Origin: Gnetum montanum
Lineage: Eukaryota > Streptophyta > Gnetopsida > Gnetales > Gnetaceae
Assembly (NCBI GenBank): GCA_015680685.1
Contig: MNCI01036652.1
Coordinates: 3,527 to 67,526, forward strand
Direction of reading: 5' to 3'
DNA: 64,000 nt
Part shown: positions 46,460 to 58,085 of the stretch, one piece after another
Layout of the letters: every line of letters starts with the position of its first letter
Position numbering within the stretch: position 1 is the first letter of the stretch
Program-made: the position numbers and the translations under genes
Notes under the pieces: generated by a model
Database searches by the model: none
What the model saw: only the letters and a program-made list of their open reading frames with translations
What the model was told of the DNA's origin: nothing

Positions 46460-49400
46460 TGCAACCTTAACTCCCATGCATCCACACTAGGGATGTCATG
46501 CCCAACGTGGATACATCCCTTCCATTTCACAAAATCATTAAAATACAACTATTTTATCCTTTTTAATAACTAAAACCTACCTTTTTCAACCCCAGGTTTT
46601 TGAAAGTGGATGAGATATGAACAAAGCTAGGCAGCATGGGTTTCCACATTGGGGAAATAATTCCCAGCATGGAAGAAGAGGGGTAACACCTATCCCTTCC
46701 CCCCAGTACCCATCTATCCTAAGTTTGACCTTGAGGTAGGCCCCACATGACCTATAATTCCTCTTAACATCTCCAACAACCCTGGAACCTCACCAAAACT
46801 AGTTGAACCTAGTTGAAAACTCAGGATTTGGTGTTTCCATCCTGTGAAAGGCATTTTCTATGCTATGCATATCATTCCCAACATGGATGAATGGGGAAAA
46901 GCCAAAAATGACCTAAATCAATTGCCTAGTAGCCATTTTTCAAAGCCCGGTGACCCATAGACCCTATCAAAACCCTCTGGAGTTTTCAAAAAATCCCAAA
47001 AGTGTGACATAAAACTATCATTCCCCTCTCATCCATACTAGGGTCATCATGCTTAGGATGGAAGAAAGGGAGGAGACTACATGAAGCACTTAGGAGTCTC
47101 CAAACTACTAAATCTTGGCACCCAATATTAATTGTCAACACCAACCCTAGAGGCTAGCATGCATGGTCAATTGGCTATCGATCTATCCCATATCTAACTT
47201 TATTAGTTGGAGAATACCTCATCCATGTTGGGAATTCTAGTCTCAACATGGATAGAAAGCAAAAAGCCAACACTATTGAAATTTTCATGAAATTAGACTT
47301 CTAGAAGCAACCCAACCCTTTTTGAAGCCATCAGGATTCCATACGTTACCTAAAATGATCAAAACCACCTCCTCTTGGTTCTCCACATTGAGGGGAATCA
47401 TATACATGCTAATCCTCCCACCCTAAGAATGGATGGAAGGGAGGAAGCCTAAAAACCCTCTCACAGCCTTAAAAATGACCAAATTTTGACCTAGGCACTG
47501 ATGGCCAATACTAGCAATCTTATGGACACTCATGCATAGCCTAATTTGACCATAAAAGCTGAAACACCTTTCCATAAAATCTTCCACACTAAGCATGGAA
47601 TCCCAAACATGGAAAATGGGGGAAATTCCAAAAATTGCTTAATAACCCTTGAAACAACCAAATTTTAGCATTAGGTATTAGCAATCAATGCCAACAACCT
47701 TAGAAGCTTGCATGTATAGCTAGAAATGATGGAACATGGTAAAAATTAGGGTTCCCAAGCTCTTCCATGCTAAGACCCACCTCCTCCATGCTACCCAACA
47801 TGGAAAATATAGGGGAAATTTTTGGGTACTCAAAAATAACCTCTAGAGACCTTAAACGAACACTAGAAAGTCCTATATGTGTTCTAAACCTTATTTACAC
47901 ATCCTAAGATCCTCAAGACTATCAAAATTGATCATAAGTGGTCATAAAGCATTTCCCTGAATCTTCCATGCTAAGCATGGAAACCCTTGCATGAAAAAAT
48001 GTGGGGAAGCCCAAAAACAACTCAACAACTCTTGAAACAATCAAATTTTGATACCAAGCATTGGTAATCAACACTAGTAACCTTGGAGACCTACATGCAT
48101 GATTAGAAATGATGCAAAAAGCCAAAAAGCTACTTCCCCCTAGTCTTCCATGTTGAGCATACTATCCTTAGCATCAAAAATAGGAGGAATCTCAAAAACC
48201 ATCTAGGAAATTTCCAAACTGACCAAACTTGAGCTCAAACCCAACTCGTTAACCCTAGAAACCTTGGACGCATGCATGCACGATCGATTTAGGTCAAAAC
48301 TAATTTAGATCTAGGATTTATGGTTCCTCCACATTGGTGATCCCTTCTTCCAGGTTGAGCATAATATCCCTAGTGTGAAAACGGAAGGGAAAACTTGTTT
48401 GAAACTTCTAAACACCTCAGAATAACATTAAATGATCTTACATTCACTCTACAACCCTATCAGCAATCATTGGAGCCTTCAAACCTTAAGAAACTAATTT
48501 CAAATAGCCAAAAGGTGATTCCCCCTATTTTTTCATGCTAAGCTCCCTAGCCTCAACATGGAAAAAGGAGGTAGACTCAAAAATCATTTAGAAGTACTCA
48601 AAACTACCAAATTTTGACATGGAGACATAACCTGGCCCTAGCAACTTTGAAGGCTAACATGCATGGTTAATTGTGATATAAATTGATCTAGATCTATGAT
48701 TCTTACTTCATCCACACTAGAGAACGCCTCTTCCACATTGGACATCATAGAAACAAGGGAAAAAGCTACTTTTCCACTTTTGGTGGCAAGATGACACTCC
48801 CAGAAGCTAAAGATCTACGCCAGAGATGCCTAGGACCTCATAGTCTTGACATTTTTCTTATTTGATCTTGTTTTGATCTTTAAAATTCATTCCCCATATT
48901 CTTCTATGTTGGAGTAACTCCCCTAGTGTGAAAATAATGGGAAGACCTTAAGTACCCCTGAACAACCTCTAGATATGCTCAAAATCAACTGAAACTTATA
49001 GAATCAAGGTCTGCAGTCCTAGGGGCCTAGAAACTTGGTCAAACTACTCCTAAACTACTCTAAATCCACAAAATAAGTGTCCCTCATTATCCCATTCTAA
49101 GGATACTATGCTCAACATGGAAAAATGATGGGAATCCATTTTGACATGTTTTGGCACTTAAAATAACCTCAAACTACCACAAAATGAAGCAAGAGGATGC
49201 ACAACTACTAGATATGATTTTAGCTACTTGTTTGATCTCATTTGGTCCTATTTTTGCTAGGGTTTTGTTTTTTCATGCTAAGCCCCCTCTCTTCCATTTT
49301 GGCTAGCGTGGATATAGGGGGGAAGGCACTAGAACCTTCTTTTTAAACATTATAGACCTTTGGAGTGCCCAATCTTGATGGATCTAATCTTGCACTACCT

Positions 49401-49510
49401 TGGGAAGGTTTTGAAACATTAATTTTAGACCTCTAATCACTTCAAAGCCTATTTCCTTTGTTTCCATGATGAGGATCCCATTTTCCACGTTGAGCATAGA
49501 ATGGAAGCCT
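46460..49510 (+). repeat. ~185-bp degenerate tandem array with CTTCCATGCT palindrome
   Basis: Units recur at about 46470, 46640, 46845, 47040, 47215, 47385, 47580, 47760, 47960, 48140, 48350, 48530, 48715, 48900, 49090, 49270 and 49460, that is roughly every 170-210 bp. Each has a CTTCCATGCTAAGCATGGAA-like palindrome and a GGGGAA...AAAAAC segment; every second or third has CCTTGGANNCATGCATG. Seventeen or so units, strongly diverged. The first two or three also occur at 63430-63900 in TE-6. Confidence 0.82.
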
Positions 49511-49874
49511 CAAAACACATGATTTTTGGGTCCAAACAATCCTAATTAAGGCCCGAACTCACCTAATAGCCTAGTAGCCTCAAAATAATGCTCACTAAGG
49601 CCTAAAATTGGAGAAAAATAATCATTTTTGATATATACTAACTAAATTTTGCCATATATAGCTTGTTTTGCTTGATTTTTTTCTTACTACATAGTATTTT
49701 GGCTTATTTTTGAACTTGTGTTGCATTATTCACCTCGTTGACCTTCTATGGCCTTTATATAACCTTACAAGTTCTTTATTTGCCTTATTATAGCCTTATT
49801 TGTCTTTTTTCAGCCTTTCATTGGTATCAAATAGTGGGGTCTAACCTTCCCTGACCACCATTTGACATCATTTG
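49511..49874 (+). other. Non-coding stretch before the TE-5 RT module
   Basis: AT-rich; no gene or repeat unit is recognised. It links the 185-bp array to the module-border array. Confidence 0.4.
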
Positions 49875-49972
49875 ACCATGGCTTGCTAAGGCCTTAAATT
49901 AGCATCATAGTCCACCAAGACTCTAAACTAGCATCATGGTCCACTAAGGCCTAGAACTAGCAAAATCATGGC
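49875..49972 (+). repeat. TE-5 module-border array before RT
   Basis: Three to four units such as AAGGCCTTAAATTAGCATCA and CTCTAAACTAGCATCATGG, the complement of the AGTTTAAGGCC word seen in the minus-strand elements. It is thus in the same orientation relative to the element. It matches TE-4 30241-30295 in position. Confidence 0.65.
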
Positions 49973-50214
49973 CTTTGTTGACCATTTTTAGCCTTGATCA
50001 TTATACTCTACTTTGTTTAGCCTTGGTCTAACCTTTATTTGGCCCTTATTGCACTTTGTTTGCTTGTTGTTACCTTATTAATGATCTTGGGTGATCTTGT
50101 TTACCTTAGATTTGCATATATTTGCATAATTTTATAGCATTTTATGTTATTTAGTCACTTTTATCTAGGTGCCACTTAATATGCATTTGGTTAATATGTA
50201 GGATCAAAGTATGA

Positions 50215-53200
50215 GTACCTAAGAGCAAATCAATTTGCCTTTGTATCAACATGGACCTCACAATGATGTTGAATAGTGTATTAAACCTAATTACATAGAT
50301 CTCAAGCCTAAGAGTCTTGTAGATCACATATCCTCGATAGAAACACCTCTAGAATGGCCTGAAAACCTAGTCAAAACCCTTGACTTAGAGGTAGGTGACA
50401 TAGCTAAAGACTCTTTAGTTAAGGTTCTAGTCCCAACACATGGTGGTGAGGAGAAAACCCTTAAACTAAGCTCTTCACTGGAACCTCAATATGTTCAATA
50501 TATCACCAAGGTTTTACAAAGCAATGTTAAGGTCTTTTCTTGGTCATATGAGGATATGCTAGGCCTAGATTCATTTTTAGTCTAGCACGACATCATACTA
50601 GACCCTAGCATTAGACTGATTATGCAGAAAGTGCATAAAATTAGATTGGATTTGGCCTTAATAGTTCACAATGAGATCTCAAAGCTCTACCAAGCTAGTT
50701 TCATTATGGTTGTCAACTACATAGAATGGGTGTCCAACATAGTGATAGTTCCTAAGAAAAATGGGGCTATCTGTATTTGCATTGATTTTCAAGATCTAAA
50801 TAAAGTGACTATCAAGGCTAACTTTCCTTTACCTAGTATTGATCAACTTTTTGATACTGTAGTTGGACATGGATTTTTGTCCTTTATGGATGGATTCTTA
50901 GAATATAACCAAATTAGAATCAACCTAGATTACCAACTTAGCATGACCTTCATGACCCCATGGGGGACCTCTTACTATACTATGATGGCATTTGGCCTTA
51001 AGAATGCCAGAGCAACCTATCAATGGGTCATGACCTATATATTCAATAATTACATGTTAGGTTTTCTTAATGATTATGTAGATGATATAGCCATTAGGTC
51101 AAAATTGATCAATGACCATGCTAATGACCTGGATCTTGTGCTTAAATGACACCTCAAATAGGAACTTAGGCTCAATCCTAAGAAGTGTGCCTTTGGTGTT
51201 AAGACCAATAAGATGCTTAGCTTTGTAGTCTCTGAAGCAAGGATACATGTTAATCTTAATAAGGTTAAGGCCATATCTAAATTAGTAGCACCTACCAACC
51301 TTAAGAAGCTTCAAGGATTACAATGTAGATTACAATTTATTTGTAAATTTATCACTAGGCTTACAAATAAGTCACAACCCATGCAACACTTGCTTAAGAA
51401 AGGAGTTCACTATGAGTGGATAGCTTAATGCCAAGAGGCCTTTGAAAACCTTACACAACTATCGATAGTATATCCTCCACAAGAGGGTAAACCAATTTAC
51501 ATTTACCTTACCATCTCCAACACATCTGTTACCTTACTACTCTATCAGAAATGTGGTGACAAAGTAGAAATTTTGGTATACTATCTTAGCCCTGCATTAG
51601 TTGCCCATGAGGCCCAATACACTGAAGTGGAGAAATATTTTCTAGCACTATTCTTCTCTTTGAAGAAGTGGATATGCTACCTCTAAAAAAGCCAAGTTAA
51701 TGTCATTTGCAAAGATAACATACTCAAAGCCATAATGACCAACATTTACGAGAGTAGTTGTATAACTTGATGGAAAGCCATAATCATAGAGTTTGACCTC
51801 ATTATGTCTCTCAATCCTCAATAAAATGTTAAGCTATTACCATACATCTTATATTTTTCCCATCAATGACAAAGCAGCCATTGATCCTGAATTCCTAATC
51901 AACACATTAATATAGTTACCCAAGTGCTCGAGGGTTATGAGGTAATCATGCACTTTGATAGAGCTTTAACTACCCATGGAACCAGTGCTGCTATCATCAT
52001 AACATTTCCATTTCATGAAATCAAACCCTTCACCTATTGTTTTTAGTTCCCATGTACCAACAACATATCAAAGTATGATGGTTTGATCAAAGGGATGATG
52101 GTAGGTCATGACCTAGGAATTAGACACTTAATGATCAAAGGTGATTCACACCTTGTGGTTCAGTAAATAACCAAAGTCTATGCATGGAAAGCTAAGCACT
52201 TACAACCTTACTATGACCTAGGCAGGTAATTGCTACAATAGTTCCTAGATGTTAATATCCAACATGTACCTTGAAATAAGAATGTCATAATTAATGCAAT
52301 TGCAATGTTAGCCCTTAGTGTGATGCTAGATGTGTTTAGTAAGTTTCCTACCATAACCATGGACTATGCTACTCCCATCACATAGAACACTAAGGATACC
52401 TTTGTGGTTGTTGTTCATACTACTTCTCCCAAGGAATGGTATGATGATATCAAATTTTACCTCATGCATGATGAATCCTCACAAGGCCTAATTACTACTT
52501 AAAAGGACATTGTACATAAGTGATCAAAGCAGTATGTCATTGTACGTGATAACACATTATGTCAATGATCCTATGATGGAATACTCCAAAAGTTCTTAGG
52601 TAAAATCAAAGCTAGAATAGTCCTAGAGAAGGTTCACAAGGGTGTTTGTGGAGGACATATAGGACCAAGAGCTATGACCTCTACAATTAGATGGTTAGGC
52701 TAGTATTGGCCCCATATGAAAAATGATTTCCTACAAAAGGTTAAGAAATGTGACACATGCCAATGATATAGCAACCTTATACATGTATCATCAACTAAGT
52801 TACACACCACTCAGATAACATTGTCATTTCAATGATGGGGATTGGGTATTATTTGACCTATAATTCCTAAGTATTCCATAGATCATAGCTTCATCATCAC
52901 CACAACTAAATACTTTACCAAGTGGGTTGAGGTTACTCGCCTAAGGAAGACTATGTCTGAGCAAGTTTGCAAATTTATCGTAGAAAACATTGTAGCTCAT
53001 TTTAGCATACCCATGACCATAGTTACAAAAAATGGACCATAATTTAGTAGCCAAAAAAAAATATTTCTATCACAACCTAGGCATTAAGCATTCTTTCTCA
53101 TCACCTTATGACCCTTAGGCTAATAGACAAGTAGAAGTAAGCAACAAGGCCATCATCAACTTACTCAAAAAGATGCTCAACAATAGCAAACACAAATGGC

Positions 53201-53690
53201 ATGAGAGGCTTGTCCATGCATTATGAACCTAAAAGATGACCTATCACATGATAACTATTGTAACACCTCATAGCTTGGTTTATGGTCTTGTATTTGTTTT
53301 ATCTCTTGAATTGCATGTACCATCGGTCTAACTAGCCTTGACCAACTTCATCAACAATAAGCAAAATAAGGAGCTGCAAACAGTAGCCCTGGACTTGGTG
53401 GAGGAGCAATGTATGTAAACACTTGTTCACATTGAACACTATCAAGAGAGGTAGAAGCAAAAACATCACCATAACTTGACCATGTGCAAGATCAAAAAAG
53501 GTGACTAGATCCTCAAATCCATTTGTGAGCATGAGGACAAGTTCTCAACCAACTAATAAGGATCCTTCCTTGTCACCAAATCCTATGGGAACAATGCATT
53601 TAGAATAACTGACATGGATGGGAATGAGCTAGCCAATCCAGTTAATCATTCCTCTCTAAAATCATATTACATATATTCAATGATCATTGA
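50215..53690 (+). pseudogene. TE-5 pol: RT, RNase H, archaeal RNase H, integrase
   Basis: Linker with HISSIETPLEWP and VPTHGGEEKTLKLSSSLEP. RT (about 50520-51150) has VFSWSYEDMLGLD, VPKKNGAICICIDFQDLN, SFMDGFLEYNQI (catalytic Asp) and YVDD at 51075-51086. RT-linked RNase H follows to about 51780, then archaeal-type RNase H (about 51940-52330) with MHFDRA, KYDGLIKGM and KGDSHLVVQ. Integrase: zinc finger HKGVCGGHIGPR...CDTCQ (52630-52770), then a core (52800-53160) in which two of the D-D-E acidic residues look lost (WGLGII for WGxDII, TKNGP for TDNGP). It is the only copy here with an integrase core. A 175-residue RT block is open, but many other stops exist. Confidence 0.88.
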
Positions 53691-53714
53691 CGAGAAATCC
53701 TACTTTCAACCATC

Positions 53715-53800
53715 CACTACAACCTTGAACTAGCAACATAGCCTGCCAGGATCTTAAACTAGTACCATGGCCTACCACAGCCTTAAACTAGCAACTTTGA
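53715..53800 (+). repeat. TE-5 module-border array after integrase
   Basis: Three units: CCTTGAACTAGCAACAT, TCTTAAACTAGTACCATGG and CCTTAAACTAGCAACTTTG. Same word and orientation as at 49875-49972 and 58086-58298, so the pol module is flanked on both sides. Confidence 0.7.
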
Positions 53801-53913
53801 TGACCTAGATAGCTTGATTCTCATGTGGACTATATGCATTGTAGTGTCATAATATGCAATGGTTTTTTGTATTCTTTGTTGGTGCCTCTCAAGTTAATCC
53901 TCCAAATACCAAC

Positions 53914-53921
53914 AAAGAGGA
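53914..53921 (+). other. Candidate polypurine tract of TE-5
   Basis: AAAGAGGA lies 6 bases before the TG that opens the LTR at 53927. Position and purine content fit a plus-strand priming site; it is short. Confidence 0.4.
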
Positions 53922-53926
53922 TCCAT

Positions 53927-55046
53927 TGAAAAATCACAAAAATTTGCATGTTATAGCTAATTTTCATCATGTAGCTTTCACCCCATGAAACTCAAGGCAC
54001 AACTTCATTGTAAATGTGAATATTATAATCCATAGTGGGCAATTTCACATACTTTATACTTTTGGGGCTAAAAAATGCCTCATAAGTGGTCAAAGCCTCA
54101 TTCCCCAAGTGAAAAAAGTAACCTATCATCTATATTTAGGCTTGTAGGGGGAGGGGGTGGAGGGGTCAAAATGCCTTTTGGAATGTCAAAAAAGGTAATT
54201 CGATGAGTTTTATTGGGGGTATAAATTTTTCTACATTGGAAACACCTACATGGGGGGTAAATCTCACCTATCGCACACATGGAGAGGTGGGGGATTTCCC
54301 CTTAGCTTGGAAACATTTTCCCCCACCATGGAGACTACATGCATAGCCTGGAAACCTCTCCTCCTTAGCATGGAAGTTTTTCCCTAGTGTGGAGTCTTCA
54401 TCCCTAGCTTTGAAAATTGCATCCCCCTAGCATGGAAGCCATAGTAGCCAAATTTCAACACTTCATGCACTCCAATAGTGACCAACTACTTTAGAAAGCA
54501 TGATGAAGAGCTTAGCATGAAAGATTCATCTCCAACATGGAAGATGTGTCTCCATTACTATTTATAGTAAATGGAATGTCCATGGGGGGAAGATACTTAC
54601 TATATATGGTAACCCCCCAAATTTGGGCACCCATCTCACCTAAACAAGGCAAAAATTTGCAACAATTTGGCAACCATGTAGCCAAATCATAGCCATTTTG
54701 TAGCCCCATTCATGGCCCAAAACCTATAAAAACTAGCCTCAAACACCATTGAGGGGTTTGACATTCTTTTGGAACTTGAATACATGAAGCATGCACACAT
54801 TTTTTTTAAGTAATAATTTCACACTTCAAGCACTTTCAAACACTTAAGGGTTCTTACAATCTCCCATGTTTGCATCCTCTTGATGTCTAGCATGGAAGCA
54901 TCATCACTTTGAGATTTATGGATTTTTGGTGTCAACAATACACTTATGGGATTCCCAAACCCCAGCATGGAGCAATCTAGCATCTAAATTTTTCACTTTT
55001 CTCACCTACCAATAGTAGCCAAAATTGCAAATCTAAGATTGCAACA
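53927..55046 (+). mobile_element. LTR shared by TE-5 (3') and TE-6 (5')
   Basis: Starts TGAAAAATCAC, aligned with TGAAACACCAA of the partial LTR at 43760. The likely end, GCAACA at 55041-55046, is followed by a PBS-like sequence. At about 1.1 kb it carries TAGCATGGAAG-type words (54300-54560, 54880-54965) like the 185-bp array. Pol lies directly before it and gag directly after, so it can serve as the 3' LTR of TE-5 and the 5' LTR of TE-6. Confidence 0.62.
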
Positions 55047-55058
55047 TCAGAGGTTCAA

Positions 55059-55077
55059 TAGCATTAGGAGTGGTAGG
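55059..55077 (+). promoter_or_regulatory. TE-6 candidate primer-binding site
   Basis: TAGCATTAGGAGTGGTAGG resembles TGGCATTAGAAGGAGGG of TE-3, with changes in the middle and at the second base. It sits 12 bases after the presumed LTR end, a longer spacer than in the minus-strand elements. Weaker than the other four sites. Confidence 0.45.
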
Positions 55078-55369
55078 ACATCTGAATCATGGAGTTGACC
55101 ACATTGACTTCAACAAACATTGAACCCCCATCCAAGTGAGCCCCCCTTGCTGCCCATTCAAGCACCACTTGTACACATTTCTCTAACTTATTCTCTATTT
55201 TCCCTCAATAAAGTTTTAAGTTTTGGGTTTTATGTGCAAGACATATTTTTTTATTTTTTTGTGCACTATTCAAATCTATTATTAGTTTTTTCATTCTATT
55301 TCACTACACTATTATGAAAATCCCCTAAAGTCCCTAGTTGATCTATTAGGGCATCCCAAATCTCATTTT

Positions 55370-57205
55370 TCTATGAAGGCCCTGGGGATTCATGGGTTGA
55401 GGAACTACTATGCACTAGATTTCCTTTGATTTTTTTCAATGATCAAATTTTTTGGTCACAAAAATGTGGAAGCCTTGTTTGTCAACCGCTTCAAGTATAA
55501 CCTAAATCCTAACATAACACTTAACCAATTCATGAAGATCAAGTAGGAACCCCTAGAGCCCTTACAAAAGTTCATCTAGCAATGGAATGGACCACTAAAT
55601 GAAATACCATAGCCTATAGTCAAAGCCCACGTATTGGCCAAATTCAAAGAATTAGTTAATGACTTTTTCAAGTCTAAACTCTCCTAACTTGACCTCCAAT
55701 CACTTATCCAAGCATTTTCTCAAACTAAAAATATAAAGGATGCTACAGAGGCTAATCATGAAATAGCCTACATAGCATATAAAAGTTAACATGCATGAAG
55801 AGAAAAATGGAAAATGAAACAAAATAAAACAACTATAGCAACTGTGACTAAAGAAACAAAGACCACAAGCCAAAGGCCAAAGAAGAACCCACCCAAGACC
55901 CCCACTAATGATCACAATAACCAATCATTAACCTTTAGGATCACTACATTGATAACAACTAGACCTAACTTCAAAAGAAAGGACATATCCAAATACACTA
56001 CCTTACCTATCAAGTCATCCAAGTTACTAGACCAAATATTAAAAAGTGGATGCATGTAACACAAACAAATGATTGAAACCACTCAAAAGAAACATAAGCA
56101 GTTGTGCAAAATAGCCAAAGATCCCTTTAGGGCAATGAAGGATGATCCCAAACTACCTAAGTACTTCAAGTTAGACTGTTTCTTCCACTATCAGTAGCTA
56201 CCAAGTCATGACATAGACTTCTTCCTTGCACTAAGGGATGACCTATAAAGGATGATAGATAAGGGGGAGCTAGTCTTAGATGCTTCCAACCCACTTCAGC
56301 CACAAAACTATTGAATGTAGGTCTACAAAGACTTGTTGAATGCTAATGAAAATCCTTATGTTATATCAATAGTCAACACTCATGATGATCAAAGACCTAC
56401 AAAAGAACCATTCATGATTCAAGTATCCCTCTAGGATGAAAGGGCTCTTTTCAACTTCCCATAGCTCAAGAACCCTCTTTGTCATAAGATTATTGTCATG
56501 AGTGCCTCCAAGGGATCCTTTTTTCATCAAGGTGCCTTATCCTAACACAACCCAACCAACCATAGACAAAACAACTACGCAATGGCCACCTATGGTGGCT
56601 AATGATACTACCTATTCCTTACAACCAATAATTGACAATCAAAAAGTGTCATCCAAACAAAGGAACAAGCATAAGCAAAAGCTAAGTAACATGGGTGATA
56701 AGCAGATGGAGGCACAAAAGGAAGTGGGCCCATTGAAGCCCACTTCCATTTCAACTATACCCATGACCTCCTTTGTCCCTCCTTCAACCAACAAGCCATA
56801 GGAGGATCAAAAAGCCCACAACCAAAATGATGAGGAAATGCCCCAACAACCACAACTAAGAGCCAAATTTCACATTTTGGGATGCATGAATGAAGTAAAG
56901 CACAACTAGAGCAACAAGCCCACAGCCAACACTAAAAACTTTCTTAGTGCAATGAACTACATTAGGCAATCTCTTAAGAAAAATAATACAACTTTAAGCT
57001 TGTATGACTTGATCATGACTTCCATCATACATCATGAGGCATTAGTCAAAATGTTGACTTCCATCCCCATTATTGAGGACCTCCCCACTAACGAGGAAGC
57101 CATCCATGTAATGATGATTCCTCCCTCACCAAGGGAGGAGAAGTCAATATCCTTAACATCTCACAGTAGCAAAATTAAGGTTAATCCCTATAATGGAAAA
57201 GTAAC
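55370..57205 (+). pseudogene. TE-6 gag
   Basis: Capsid part at about 55490-55790: FVNRFKYNLNPNITLNQF, EPLEPLQKFI, VNDFFKSKLS, IQAFSQTKNIKDATEA. A basic tail (55814-56059) is followed by a decayed zinc-knuckle region near 56170 (LDCFFHYQ...SHDIDFF) that still precedes LRDDLxRMIDKGELVLDASN. A Pro/Thr-rich segment is at 56502-56801. Then comes MNYIRQSLKKNNTTLSLYDL (56952), the stretch preceding protease in TE-1 and TE-2. The Pro-rich N-terminus is not recognisable. Broken by many stops and some frame changes. Confidence 0.75.
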
Positions 57206-57508
57206 TACATTTCCTCTATTCATAACCATACATACAAGACAATTTAAAGTACATCAGGTGCATGTTGATGAAGGATCCACAACCAACATCATCCCATGCA
57301 CCATTTTTGAATTATTAGGCTTAATCGAGTAGATATAATCTACAACCACCATAGCTCTTAAGTCCTTCAATGGATCACGGGTTGTCATCAAGGGGTCTTT
57401 CTCCTTGGATTTTGTGGCTGGAAAGCAATTTCCCACAACCAACAATTTCTTGGTGGTGGAAGAGACACTAGGATTCAACCTTATCCTGGGAAGGCCTTGG
57501 TTGGCTTA
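57206..57508 (+). pseudogene. TE-6 retropepsin (protease)
   Basis: Open through VHVDEGSTTNIIPCTIFELL, then a stop in LIExI, then LKSFNGSRVVIKG, DFVAGKQFPTTNNF and LILGRPWLA. The active site reads D-E-G where TE-2 has D-D-G, so the first Asp and the Gly remain. A stop (TAG) again replaces Gln after WLA, as in TE-2. Confidence 0.8.
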
Positions 57509-57848
57509 ATTACAAGTCATATCCTCACCAATTAAGAAATTCACATTCCTTATGAGAGAGATGAAATCATCATTCATGGTGATAAGGTTGTTTCCTTGGC
57601 TATTAACAACATAAACATAGAGAAAGGATCTAAATTGGAGCTTCAAGAAGAAGCTCCCAGCCATGAAATCCAATAGTCCAAAAAGAGAGTGACAACCCAA
57701 TAATGACAATGATAAGCAATGGGATGCATTATGGGATGAACTCCCTTTTAACATCGTAAGCAAAGGGGATGGTGAATATAAGCTTGTGTAGAATAAGCCT
57801 TATGTATTCCCTAATCTCACAAAGGCTAGAAATGATCTGCACAAGTGA
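57509..57848 (+). pseudogene. TE-6 polyprotein linker downstream of protease
   Basis: Matches the linkers of TE-2 and TE-4: SSPIKKFTF for SPIHQEIHL, and ALWDELPFNIVSKGDGEYKLV near 57725-57790. Ends shortly before the repeat array. Confidence 0.6.
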
Positions 57849-58085
57849 AGTTCACCTTAAAAATCTCCATCATATGCCCTGATAACCAAATATACTGATA
57901 GCCATATAGCCTAACCTTTCTGTTCAATTTGTTACACTCTTTCATGCATTTTTTGTTTTACACTTTATGCATGTAGCCTAAGATCATTTGCATGTTTACT
58001 TATTTATTAGAGCATTTCTTTACTTTTACTGGTATTGTAAACATCAAAAAGCCTTATAAATATATTTCTTTTTCCTAAATTATCC
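57849..58085 (+). other. AT-rich stretch before the TE-6 array
   Basis: No gene is seen. T-rich, with no repeat recognised. Confidence 0.4.

Noticed and set aside
46460-49510. Centromeric or telomeric satellite
   Set aside because: The units are strongly diverged, flanked by element sequence, and repeated in TE-6 at the same element position, so the array belongs to the retrotransposon.
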